Of a stretch of 64,000 nucleotides of DNA, positions 18,382 to 26,250 are shown piece by piece. A program made the translations under genes and the position numbers. Under the pieces are notes generated by a model. That model was not told the DNA's origin, did no database searches, and worked only from the letters and a program-made list of their open reading frames with translations. Source of the DNA: Bacillota bacterium (GTDB lineage: Bacteria; Bacillota; UBA4882; UBA8346); assembly GCA_023394955.1 (NCBI GenBank), contig JAEWZY010000015.1, positions 16,269 to 80,268 of the forward strand, given 5' to 3'. How positions within the stretch are numbered: the stretch's first letter is position 1; every line of letters begins with the position of its first letter.

Positions 18382-18848
18382 GACCCCTCCTTTTACCCAC
18401 TGCCCGGAGTTAAATTTATGAGTGTGATATTTTATGCTTAAGGCATCAGGAGAGTGCCTTAATTAAACAGTAACGCCGACGTAACGGTTTTTTAACCACA
18501 ATCAGGCCTAAATATGTTATATTAATTTCAACCCTTTCATTTTTCCCTTCTTTTTAGAAATAGCACAGAGATATCTGTGCTATTTCCTTTTATTTGAATG
18601 TTTTACAATCTCTTTACAGATTGTTCATACGCCTTAAATAACTTTCTGTTATTATCTGATCAAACACTACCTCCTTTCCTTTTTTTAAAGCCCGGCTAAG
18701 TCCGGGCTTCCTGTTTTTTACCATTAACCATTATAAGATAAGTGGCAATAACTTAATTGTTTAATTTATTCCAATTTACTTATCTTGTTTAATCCTTGAC
18801 ATATTCGGCCTCTTTCCACCATAAAAATCCTATGATGGGGGGAAGAAT
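18382..18848 (+). other. 467-base gene-free stretch with four hairpins
   Basis: No protein gene was found here. Four inverted repeats follow each other on the plus strand: TTAAGGCA/TGCCTTAA (18439-18464); a 13-bp perfect stem GAAATAGCACAGA (18557-18569 with 18574-18586, loop GATA) with a T-rich tail; ACAATCT/AGATTGT (18605-18624); and AAGCCCGG/CCGGGCTT (18688-18709) with a run of six T soon after. The second and fourth look like plus-strand terminators although no plus-strand gene precedes them. A small RNA or a leader of the flippase gene is possible. Confidence 0.5.
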
Positions 18849-20216
18849 TTGAAGAAACGTCCCAATCTGATCAATTTCTTTTATTTAGTAGGCTCCGGTT
18901 TGATTATTCAATTATCCGGTTCAATCTACCGTATTTGGTTGGCGCGTAAGATAGGGCCGGAAAGTTTAGGAATCATGCAAATGGTTTACCCGGTTTACCG
19001 TTTACTTAGCGGCATGGCCACCCTTGGCCTGCCCATGGCTTTAACCAAGTGGGTCTCGGAATATCTCGGGTCCAAAGAGTATCCCGAAATTATCTCTCTC
19101 CGTGAATGGGCGGCAAGGATAGTTTTAATCGGCGCTGTCATTGCCGGAATTTTTTTGATAATCTTTACTCCTTTCCTAAGCCAATTCATCTTTACCGACC
19201 CTAGGGTCAGGGAAGCTTTATTAGTCATCGCTCTGGCGATACCTTTCTCATCATTATCAGCGATTTATCGCGGCTACTTTCAAGGATTTTCCAATACTGC
19301 CCCGACTGCTGTTTCCGAAATTACCGAACAATTCTCCGAAGTTGGAGTTACTTGTCTATTAGTATCTGTTGTTGCTCCCTTTCTCTCTTTTTCTACTTAC
19401 ACCTATCCCTTGGTTGGTTTAACCTTTGGTGAAATCGTCTGTTTGATCACATTATTTTTCTTTTTAAAACGGCAAAACATCATCAAGTCCGGCAATAGCG
19501 CCGCTATCCCCAAACCGGAAATCTTTGGCTATTCCTGGCCCCTCTTGTTTAACCAAATAGTAACCGCAGCCAGTCTAGCCAGCGAAGGAGTGATCATCCC
19601 GCTCATGTTGATCCGGGCCGGATACTCAACCCAGATAAGTACCGGCCTCTTTGGACAGTTAACGGGTATGGCCGAACCGGTGGCCTATTTCCCTTTAATC
19701 TTAATGTCCCCTTTAGCGAGTGTTCTTTCGCCCCAAATTAGCGCCACCTTTAAATCAGGCTCGCTTTACAAAATCAGACGCAAAATTTCCCGGTTTTATC
19801 TGATTAGCGCCGTTATCTGCCTGGTTGGATACTTGGCTATTCTTTTATCAGCCGCTCCCCTGGCCAGGTTTCTCTATGGCGAATCGGTAGCCGTCCCGAT
19901 TCGTCTCATCAAGATTTTAGTAGTGGGTTTACCTTTTACCGGCATTTCCATTCTTAACATTACCATGCTGGCTGCCGTAGGAGCTACCGATAAAATACTT
20001 TATCTTAGTCTTTGGGTGGCGGGATTAAAAGCCTTTTTGATTTATAGCTTAACGCCAATCTTTGGAATTTACGGCTCAGCTTGGGCCATTAATATCATCC
20101 AGATCTTTATCGGTATGGCCAGTCTAAAGGAACTATGGCCGTTTCTGCCGAAATCCGGCGGAGTATTCCTCCCCAAATGGCTGCCGCCGTTCCGCTACCG
20201 AGCGGAACACCGTTGA
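18849..20216 (+). CDS. SpoVB/MATE-type lipid-linked sugar flippase
   Basis: A polytopic membrane protein (455 aa, about 12-14 helices) of the MVF/polysaccharide-flippase superfamily. The opening (NFFYLVGSGLIIQLSGSIYR, then IGPESLGIMQMVYPVY, PMALTKWVSEY) is that of stage V sporulation protein B, which is linked to cortex peptidoglycan precursor transport. It is shorter than B. subtilis SpoVB (518 aa). Start is a TTG at 18849 behind GGGGGGAA. The last 36 codons overlap the 3' end of the convergent PBP gene. The tail KSGGVFLPKWLPPFRYRAEH is antisense to conserved PBP sequence, so the original stop may have been lost. Confidence 0.82.
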   Translation: MKKRPNLINFFYLVGSGLIIQLSGSIYRIWLARKIGPESLGIMQMVYPVYRLLSGMATLGLPMALTKWVSEYLGSKEYPEIISLREWAARIVLIGAVIAGIFLIIFTPFLSQFIFTDPRVREALLVIALAIPFSSLSAIYRGYFQGFSNTAPTAVSEITEQFSEVGVTCLLVSVVAPFLSFSTYTYPLVGLTFGEIVCLITLFFFLKRQNIIKSGNSAAIPKPEIFGYSWPLLFNQIVTAASLASEGVIIPLMLIRAGYSTQISTGLFGQLTGMAEPVAYFPLILMSPLASVLSPQISATFKSGSLYKIRRKISRFYLISAVICLVGYLAILLSAAPLARFLYGESVAVPIRLIKILVVGLPFTGISILNITMLAAVGATDKILYLSLWVAGLKAFLIYSLTPIFGIYGSAWAINIIQIFIGMASLKELWPFLPKSGGVFLPKWLPPFRYRAEHR

Positions 20217-22002
20217 CCAATAACGGTTGATCGGAGCGATCATTGCCAATCCAAACGCCGGTCAAATAATCGGGAGTATAACCGATGAACCACCCGTTGG
20301 TATTGCGGTTAGTAGTTCCTGTTTTTCCGGCGGCCTTAATCCCAATATTGGCCCGGGTTCCAGTCCCCCGCGTAATGACCCCTTCCATCATCGAGGTTAA
20401 ATCTAAAGCTGTTTCCGGATTAATCACCGTCTCTTGAATCATTCGATCCTGATAAATCAATTTACCGGAGCTGTCATAAACCCGAAAAATTCCATAAGGC
20501 CGCGAACGTATTCCTTGATTGGCCAGAGAGGAATAAGCCCCGGTTAATTCGAGTAAGGTAACTCCCTTAGTCAATCCTCCTAGGGCTAAAGGCGCCGGGC
20601 CAAGATCGTTTCTTTCCCCTTCGGCCACTAAACTTGCTAGACCCATCCGTTGGGTTAGGGTATATACATTACCCGGGCCTAGCCTTTCAACCAACTGGAC
20701 GGCAATGGTATTGACCGATTCTTCCAGAGCGGTCCGGAGAGTAATCTCGCCCCGGTATTTGTTATCATAATTTTGGGGCCGCCACGGTTGTCCGTTAACA
20801 ATCACTTCAATCGGTTGATCGACCATTACAGTTTCCGGTCGATACCCTGCCTCCAAGGCTGTGGCAAATAAAAAGGGTTTAATGGCCGAACCCGGTTGCC
20901 GGTAAATTTCAAAAGCCCGATTCACTTGAGCGGAATTATACCGCCGCCCTCCAACCAAAGCCAAAATCTCGCCGGTAGTTGGTTTTATTACTACTGCCGC
21001 CCCCTGCGGCTGGACGACTCCCCATTTATCAGGGTCGGAGGTTGGTAAGCTTACTAAGCTATCTTCCGCGGCTGCTTGAACCCGCCGGTCCATGGTTGTA
21101 TAAATACTCAAACCGGCGCTGCGTAAATAGCTTTCGCTATATTTTGTTTTCTCTTTTAATACCGCTAATATATAGTCGGTAAAATAAGCTCCCACATAGG
21201 TCGATCCCGGCCGTTCCAAACTGTTAACCGGCTCCCGGCTTAATCTTTCAACTTCGGCTCGGTCTAAATACTCATGCTTTAGCATTAAATTGAGAATTAG
21301 GTTGCGTCGCTTCAAGGCAGCCTCGGGATTGCGGAAGGGTGAATAATATTCCGGACTCTTTGCTAAAGCGGCAATCATAGCGGATTCCGCGGTATTGAGT
21401 TCCCGGACCGGCTTGCCGAAATAGACTTCGGCGGCGCCTTGCGCCCCCCAAGTCCCATGCCCGAAATAGATGCTGTTTAAGTAGAACTCCAAGATCTGCT
21501 CTTTACTATACTGTTGTTCAATCCGGATCGCATATGCCATTTCAAAAATTTTACGAAAGAACAGCTTTTCCTGGGTGAAGAATAAATTTTTAACCAACTG
21601 TTGGGTAATGGTGCTCCCGCCTTGAACCTTCTTACCGGCTTTAATGTCTTGGTAGACAGCCCGTAAAACACCGCGAAAATCGATCCCTTTATGTTGATAA
21701 AATCGATAATCCTCGGTAGCGATTAACGCATTTTGCAGATCTTTAGGAATCTGCTTCAGCGGGGCCCATAAACGGGTTTTCGCATAGAGGGTGGCAATGG
21801 GTTCTCCGTCCCGGTCATACACAGTAGTCGCGATTTTACTTTTTTCTAATTCGGAACGTAAATCCAACCTCCAAACCAATGGGTTAAAAAAAACCAGCAC
21901 GATTATACCGAAACCGGCTAACAATGCCAACCCGATTACGAACCGGAGAAAAGCCCGTCCCCTTTTTTTTCTCGCATAGATATTCCTTTTAGATTTGGCC
22001 AT
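20107..22002 (-). CDS. Class A penicillin-binding protein (PBP1a type), second copy
   Basis: A bifunctional glycosyltransferase/transpeptidase with a basic N-terminus and one membrane anchor (about 20-40). It has the glycosyltransferase motif ATEDYRFYQHKG with GGSTITQQLVK, the transpeptidase serine motif RQPGSAIKPF, SVN and KTGTT. All catalytic residues are present. The start at 22002 (MAKSKRN) lies 6 bases behind GGTGAG; an ATG at 22017 has a poorer site. Its 3' end overlaps the flippase gene tail to tail by 110 bases. The C-terminus VPLGSGTAAAIWGGILRR is conserved PBP sequence, so this gene, not the flippase tail, is the ancestral occupant of the overlap. Confidence 0.93.
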   Translation of the reverse strand: MAKSKRNIYARKKRGRAFLRFVIGLALLAGFGIIVLVFFNPLVWRLDLRSELEKSKIATTVYDRDGEPIATLYAKTRLWAPLKQIPKDLQNALIATEDYRFYQHKGIDFRGVLRAVYQDIKAGKKVQGGSTITQQLVKNLFFTQEKLFFRKIFEMAYAIRIEQQYSKEQILEFYLNSIYFGHGTWGAQGAAEVYFGKPVRELNTAESAMIAALAKSPEYYSPFRNPEAALKRRNLILNLMLKHEYLDRAEVERLSREPVNSLERPGSTYVGAYFTDYILAVLKEKTKYSESYLRSAGLSIYTTMDRRVQAAAEDSLVSLPTSDPDKWGVVQPQGAAVVIKPTTGEILALVGGRRYNSAQVNRAFEIYRQPGSAIKPFLFATALEAGYRPETVMVDQPIEVIVNGQPWRPQNYDNKYRGEITLRTALEESVNTIAVQLVERLGPGNVYTLTQRMGLASLVAEGERNDLGPAPLALGGLTKGVTLLELTGAYSSLANQGIRSRPYGIFRVYDSSGKLIYQDRMIQETVINPETALDLTSMMEGVITRGTGTRANIGIKAAGKTGTTNRNTNGWFIGYTPDYLTGVWIGNDRSDQPLLVNGVPLGSGTAAAIWGGILRRISAETAIVPLDWPYR

Positions 22003-22114
22003 TATTTGCTCACCCATTTTAGGTTGAGCCTTGTCGTGCTAATCAATACTATCTGGTTGACATTAGAAAAATTTTACGGCACAATAAATAAAATACCATT
22101 ATTGAGGGAAAAGA

Positions 22115-23005
22115 ATGAGAAAAGCCTTGTTTATTTACAATTCCAAGTCCGGCAAAAATCAACTTCAAGGGCCGGTCGGGATTATGAACTATCTTAGAGC
22201 AAAGGGTATTGAGACTAATGCCTTTTACCTATCGGGGAAGGATGATGAAGAACGTCTGAGCGATACTCTAAACCGGGAACATTTTGATCTAACGGTGACT
22301 TCCGGCGGTGACGGGACAATCAACTTTGCGATCAACGTTTTAGTTAAACACGATCATAAAATACCGATAGGTATTATTCCCGCCGGGACCTGCAACGATT
22401 TAGCCCGCAACTTAAAAATTCCGCTTAATCAAAAAAAAGCCGTTGATCTGATAGCAGCAGGCGAAACCACTACCATCGATATCGGCCTGGTTAACGAGGG
22501 GATCTGTTTTATGAGTAGTTGCAGCGGAGGACTTTTTTCGGATATTTCCTATAAGACTGAAGGCGCCCTAAAGAAACACTTTGGCCCTTTAGCCTATTAT
22601 TTTAGGGGAGTCGAGGAGTTATCCCGGATTACTCCCTTTACCTTGTCTGTAAAAACCCAATCTACTGCCTTCAAGGATGATCTTTTACTTTTTTTCATTT
22701 TAAACGGCCCCAATGTGGCCGGTTTGTCGAATCTGGTCAAAGAGGCGGACCCAGCCGACGGCCTGCTTCATTTGGTCTTGATTAAAAAGTGTTCCATGGT
22801 TGACCTGGCCGGTTTGTTCGTTAAAATTCTCAAAGATCTTTCCTTACGTGATAGCGATAAGGTTAGGATCATCTCCGCTGCTGAATTCCAATTAGAAAGT
22901 GAACTGGAGATCCCGTTAAGCGTTGATGGGGAAAAGAGTGGAACTCTTCCGGCAAATCTAGCTGTAGTCCCCAAAAAATTAACTGTCTTTTCCACAATGG
23001 GATAA
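22115..23005 (+). CDS. Diacylglycerol/lipid kinase family protein (DagK/YegS type)
   Basis: A 296-residue soluble kinase of the DAGK catalytic superfamily. ALFIYNSKSGKN opens the fold; the nucleotide-binding GGDGTINFAIN and the following PAGTCNDLARNLKIP are hallmark motifs. These enzymes phosphorylate diacylglycerol or related lipids with ATP, returning diacylglycerol to phosphatidate. The ATG at 22115 follows GAGGGAAAAGA. It stands alone, divergent from the PBP gene and convergent with the M23 peptidase gene. Exact lipid substrate is not decided by sequence. Confidence 0.88.
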   Translation: MRKALFIYNSKSGKNQLQGPVGIMNYLRAKGIETNAFYLSGKDDEERLSDTLNREHFDLTVTSGGDGTINFAINVLVKHDHKIPIGIIPAGTCNDLARNLKIPLNQKKAVDLIAAGETTTIDIGLVNEGICFMSSCSGGLFSDISYKTEGALKKHFGPLAYYFRGVEELSRITPFTLSVKTQSTAFKDDLLLFFILNGPNVAGLSNLVKEADPADGLLHLVLIKKCSMVDLAGLFVKILKDLSLRDSDKVRIISAAEFQLESELEIPLSVDGEKSGTLPANLAVVPKKLTVFSTMG

Positions 23006-23035
23006 TTCCCTAGACAATACTTAAGTGGCGGACGA

Positions 23036-23953
23036 CTACTCCGTAGCCGTCTCCGGTTTCGAAAAATCCCATTCAAGCGAGCGTTCCAAAAACAATGCCG
23101 GATCAACCGACACTTCATCTATTTTAAAAGTCAGATGTAAATGCGGCCCCGTTGACAAGCCGGTCGAACCAACCTTACCCAAGACCGAACCTTTCTCAAT
23201 CAACTCCCCTTGCTTAACCGCGATCGCCGAAAGATGACAATAGCTGGTAAAAAGGTTTAAGCCATGGTGAAGCATGACTGTAAGGCCGGTCACATGCAAA
23301 TTGCCGGCGTAAACCACCCTCCCCCGGTTGACTGCCAGAACCGGGGTCCCCGATGGACTAACGATATCCAATCCCGAATGGCGGCCATTGTCAATATCAT
23401 TCACATAGCGGATCCGTCCAAAGCCCGTCGAAATCCGCCCTTTTACCGGCCAGATAAAAGGCCCTTCCCATAGAGGGAGCGTTCCGGTTTGGATCGCTTC
23501 CAACCGGCTTTGGGTAGTTATTTTAGCATCGGATTGGGTGTTAGCATTGCTAAGTATTTCTTTTCTGGTCGTTTCCGAAACATAGACCCTACTTTCGGGA
23601 AATTTTCGTTCGATAATTTTAATTGGAAAAGACTTCGTCCAACTAAAAGCGGTTGCTTTAGCCAAGACTGAAACTTGATCTTCACCGGGAGTATTATAGT
23701 AGGATACCGGTAAAAAACCGATGAATTCATCATTTTCATTTTTCCATAGTTCTCTAGCGCTTTCTCTGAAATATACCCGCACCAATGCGGCGCCGGGAGC
23801 TTTAACTTTTATTTGGATGAAATCCCCCGGTCTCAGTTTCTCCGAACTGAACCGAACTTCCGGTTCCTTCGGATCGGCCATTACCAAAGAGGATGACACT
23901 AATAGCATCAGGACCAACAACGCCTTGCAAAACATCCGCATCTGAACTACCAT
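23036..23953 (-). CDS. Secreted M23-family metallopeptidase (LytM domain)
   Basis: A 305-residue exported protein: signal peptide to about residue 27 (LLVLMLLVSSSLVMA), then a beta-rich region of unknown function and a C-terminal LytM/M23 domain. The zinc ligands are seen in GRHSGLDIVSP and in HLHLTFKI. M23 enzymes cut peptide cross-bridges of peptidoglycan, or act as regulators when degenerate. Here the HxxxD and HxH sites look intact. The start may also be an internal ATG at 23941, since no clear Shine-Dalgarno marks the first ATG. The upstream region contains inverted-repeat element A. Confidence 0.88.
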   Translation of the reverse strand: MVVQMRMFCKALLVLMLLVSSSLVMADPKEPEVRFSSEKLRPGDFIQIKVKAPGAALVRVYFRESARELWKNENDEFIGFLPVSYYNTPGEDQVSVLAKATAFSWTKSFPIKIIERKFPESRVYVSETTRKEILSNANTQSDAKITTQSRLEAIQTGTLPLWEGPFIWPVKGRISTGFGRIRYVNDIDNGRHSGLDIVSPSGTPVLAVNRGRVVYAGNLHVTGLTVMLHHGLNLFTSYCHLSAIAVKQGELIEKGSVLGKVGSTGLSTGPHLHLTFKIDEVSVDPALFLERSLEWDFSKPETATE

Positions 23954-24010
23954 CCATTCCGTTAAAATTTAAAGCTCCTACCTGATAAATACTCCGCCGA
24001 TTAAGTATTT

Positions 24011-24094
24011 AACCGCTAATACACGGGAATTAACCCTAATTAATCTCTGCTATCCGAAGATTTTATTCGCGTTTATCAGTGTTCATTAGCGGTT
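24011..24094. repeat. Imperfect inverted-repeat element A (84 bp)
   Basis: AACCGCTAAT (24011-24020) is repeated inverted as ATTAGCGGTT (24085-24094), and the inner parts of both arms stay similar when aligned (ACACGGGAATTAA against GAACACTGATAAACGCGAAT). It lies between the M23 gene and the riboswitch, with no coding content. I read it as a dispersed intergenic repeat. Copies elsewhere in the genome cannot be tested here. Confidence 0.5.
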
Positions 24095-24223
24095 CCGGTG
24101 ATTTCAAAATTTTTATCCTTATTCTATCTTCTATTCTGTCTTTTAATTATAAGATTCGAACACCCATACTCCGAAATCTTTTTTTCCAGCAATTATAAAC
24201 TATTACATATTTTATGGTCGGGC

Positions 24224-24229
24224 TATAAT
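24224..24229 (+). promoter_or_regulatory. -10 box of the riboswitch-controlled gene
   Basis: TATAAT at 24224-24229 lies about 10-15 bases before the predicted riboswitch. A weak -35 candidate, TATTAC (24201-24206), is 17 bases upstream. Confidence 0.5.
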
Positions 24230-24237
24230 TAAACATA

Positions 24238-24453
24238 ACCGCTTAATCTCAGATTTTATCAACTAATTAGGTAATCGGAGAACGGGGGAACCATCTTTAG
24301 GGGTGAATCACAATTTATAACGGTCTGTATTGTCCTATTCTCCAAATTGAAATATTTGTTAAGTTTTGAAACTATCGGGTAATACCTTCGTTATAGTGAA
24401 GGGTTACTCTTTGATCCTAACCCGTCAGCTAATCCCGGCAGCGTCTAAGAAAG
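24238..24453 (+). ncRNA. c-di-AMP riboswitch (ydaO/yuaA type)
   Basis: The conserved blocks of the ydaO motif occur in order: GCTTAATCTCAGAT at the 5' side, AACGGGGGAACC (24291-24302), AGGGGTGAATCA (24299-24310 region), then GAAGGGTTACTCTTTGATCC, AACCCGTCAGCTAATCCC and GGCAGCGTCTAAGAAAGGAG. This class binds cyclic di-AMP and normally switches expression off when the ligand is high. A hairpin, ACCATGG/CCATGGT (about 24480-24500), between the aptamer and the gene could be the expression platform. The next gene, 100 bases downstream on the same strand, is the TIG/OmpA protein. Confidence 0.9.
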
Positions 24454-24479
24454 GAGGTAATGACTTAAATTCATTCTTG

Positions 24480-24500
24480 ACCATGGATTCGGCCATGGTT
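24480..24500 (+). terminator. Hairpin in the expression platform of the riboswitch
   Basis: ACCATGG-ATTCGG-CCATGGT forms a 7-bp perfect stem followed by a T-rich segment (TATTCTCATATGATTTT). It lies between the c-di-AMP aptamer and the gene at 24555. A terminator role is plausible but the T tract is poor. Confidence 0.45.
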
Positions 24501-24554
24501 ATTCTCATATGATTTTAGACTAATTTACTTAAAAAACTGCAACGGAGGAACAAA

Positions 24555-25880
24555 ATGGAGAAATTAATTGCCTTAGCGGCAATCGCTCTTTTTTTCTTAG
24601 TTACCCCGACCCCGGAAATTACATCATATACTCCGGTCCAAGGTTTGAACAATGAAGTTATTAATATGACCATTGACGGCGGGAAGTTCGACCAGTCGGC
24701 GGTGGTCCAATTGTCCCGCCCCGGCGAGCCTGACATTTACGCCTCTGAAGTTAAGATTGAGTCCGAGAAGAAGATCACCTGTAAATTTGATTTGAAAGGC
24801 AAAACCAGCGGCAAATGGGATCTGATTGTCACCAATACCGATCGTCTGACTAAACGGGGAAAAAAGGATTCAATCTCCCAAGGTTTCAACATTGAATACC
24901 CGGCGCCGGCGGTTAAAAGTATCAATCCGGGGCAGGGAATGAATTCCGGCATCATCAAAATTAACGATCTTTCCGGAGCCAACTTCCGGGCCGGGGCTTC
25001 GGTTATGTTAAGCAATGATCAGATGGAAATCGGCGCTTCACAGGTTGAGTTGATATCCAATAATAAATTGAAATGCCAATTCAACCTCTCCAATGCCGAA
25101 ATCGGAACCTACAATGTCAAAGTTGTCAATGACGATGGTAAGGCCGGTGTTCTGCCTAACGCGTTTGTAGTCCAAGGCCCTCCGCCTCCAAAAGTGGTCC
25201 GGCCGGAAATCACCGCAATTACTCCAGACCGTGGTTTTAATAATGGTTATGTCCTGACCACTATCACCGGGGCCAATTTCGAATCGAAAGCCGCCGTCAA
25301 ATTGGTCGGCCCCGGCCCGGTGGAGCTTCCGGGACTCAATGTCAAACTGGAGTCCTCCTCGCAAATCGTCTGTTTCTTTGATATCAAGGACCAACCGGTT
25401 GGGAAGTATCACGTGGAAGTTACCAATCCCAGCGGACAAAAAGCGATCTTGGCCAATGCTTTTACTGTTGAGCTCATGGATGTCTCGGCCATTAAGTTAA
25501 ATAGTTCGCTTAAGCCAATTTTCTTTGATTTAGACAAAGATACCCTCAAATCCGGGGATACCGACCGGTTGGACTCCAACTTGAAAACCCTAAGCGCCAA
25601 CCCGAAGTTATTCATTTTATTGGGAGGACACGCTGATGAACGGGGCAGCATCAAGTATAATTTGGACCTATCCGCCCGGCGGGCTGAAAACATCAAAAAA
25701 TATTTGGTCGGTAAAGGAATCGACCCCGGCCGGATTACCATTTATGCCTATGGCAAAGGCCATCCCGCGAAGCAGGGCCATGATGAATCAGCCTGGCGCT
25801 ATAACCGCAGAGTGGATGTGATGGTCTGGGAAGAACCTCCCACCCGGGACCTGGGGTTAAAGGGAATTAAGATGGAATGA
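24555..25880 (+). CDS. TIG/IPT-repeat protein with C-terminal OmpA-like peptidoglycan-binding domain
   Basis: The 441-residue protein has an N-terminal hydrophobic segment (LIALAAIALFFLVTPTP) that works as signal or anchor, with no lipobox. Three consecutive TIG/IPT-like immunoglobulin repeats follow (about 20-110, 112-207 and 213-305). Each opens in the style of ITSYTPVQGLNN, VKSINPGQGMNSG or ITAITPDRGFNNG. The C-terminal OmpA/Pal-like domain (about 315-425) has LGGHADERGSIKYNLDLSAR and YAYGKGHPAKQGHDESAWRY, which hold the meso-diaminopimelate-binding pattern. It probably ties a surface or envelope layer to the cell wall. ATG follows AACGGAGGAAC. Expression is predicted to answer to c-di-AMP through the upstream riboswitch. 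Confidence 0.88.
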   Translation: MEKLIALAAIALFFLVTPTPEITSYTPVQGLNNEVINMTIDGGKFDQSAVVQLSRPGEPDIYASEVKIESEKKITCKFDLKGKTSGKWDLIVTNTDRLTKRGKKDSISQGFNIEYPAPAVKSINPGQGMNSGIIKINDLSGANFRAGASVMLSNDQMEIGASQVELISNNKLKCQFNLSNAEIGTYNVKVVNDDGKAGVLPNAFVVQGPPPPKVVRPEITAITPDRGFNNGYVLTTITGANFESKAAVKLVGPGPVELPGLNVKLESSSQIVCFFDIKDQPVGKYHVEVTNPSGQKAILANAFTVELMDVSAIKLNSSLKPIFFDLDKDTLKSGDTDRLDSNLKTLSANPKLFILLGGHADERGSIKYNLDLSARRAENIKKYLVGKGIDPGRITIYAYGKGHPAKQGHDESAWRYNRRVDVMVWEEPPTRDLGLKGIKME

Positions 25881-25924
25881 GCAGTAACTGTTAGGCTGAT
25901 GATTTGCCGACCTAAAAACCGCCT

Positions 25925-25985
25925 CGCCCCTCTCCGCGAACGGAACCGACTTTGAATGTTTGGAGAGGGGCGGCTTGTTCTATTT
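25925..25985 (+). terminator. Terminator hairpin after the OmpA-domain gene
   Basis: CGCCCCTCTCC (25925-25935) pairs perfectly with GGAGAGGGGCG (25962-25972); the tail is cttgttctatttg. The 26-base loop is long, but the 11-bp G+C stem follows the stop at 25880 at a suitable distance. Confidence 0.65.
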
Positions 25986-26029
25986 GTGGTTCTAGTTACT
26001 TATATATGTTGGTATTTTCTTCCCAAAGA

Positions 26030-26059
26030 ACACGGACTGCCTTTTTAGGCAGTCCGTGT
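26030..26059. terminator. 12-bp perfect hairpin between convergent genes
   Basis: ACACGGACTGCC (26030-26041) is perfectly complementary to GGCAGTCCGTGT (26048-26059) with a six-base loop. The U tract is weak on both strands (TTCTTTGG on minus). It sits 10 bases past the stop of the small minus-strand ORF at 26070 and probably ends that transcript. Confidence 0.6.
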
Positions 26060-26069
26060 CCAATCCGTC

Positions 26070-26225
26070 TTACTGCTTATCCTTGATCCCAAATTCTTTC
26101 CAGGATTCTTTCTCCATTTCCAGCTTGACCGCTTTTTTAGCTTCCCGGTACAAAACTTCCCGCTCTTTCATCTTCTCATCCAGGGACGGATTTAAGGATT
26201 CCAGCGGTGAAAAAAACCGGGTCAT
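26070..26225 (-). CDS. Possible small protein (51 aa) behind the EFR1 gene
   Basis: A frame starting at ATG 26225, MTRFFSPLESLNPSLDEKMK and on to ESWKEFGIKDKQ, is rich in charged residues and likely alpha-helical. It starts 26 bases after the stop of the EFR1-type gene and ends 10 bases before a strong hairpin, so it lies in the same transcript. The Shine-Dalgarno is poor (CCAGG). In the same frame the coding-like sequence continues upstream as GIVDFAVTPITR without a canonical start. I do not recognise the family. It could be a remnant of a longer gene. Confidence 0.35.
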   Translation of the reverse strand: MTRFFSPLESLNPSLDEKMKEREVLYREAKKAVKLEMEKESWKEFGIKDKQ

Positions 26226-26250
26226 CCTGGTAATCGGCGTAACCGCAAAA

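Noticed and set aside
18382..18480. TPP or SAM riboswitch before the SsuA-like gene
   Set aside because: The conserved cores of both classes are absent; only a simple hairpin is seen.
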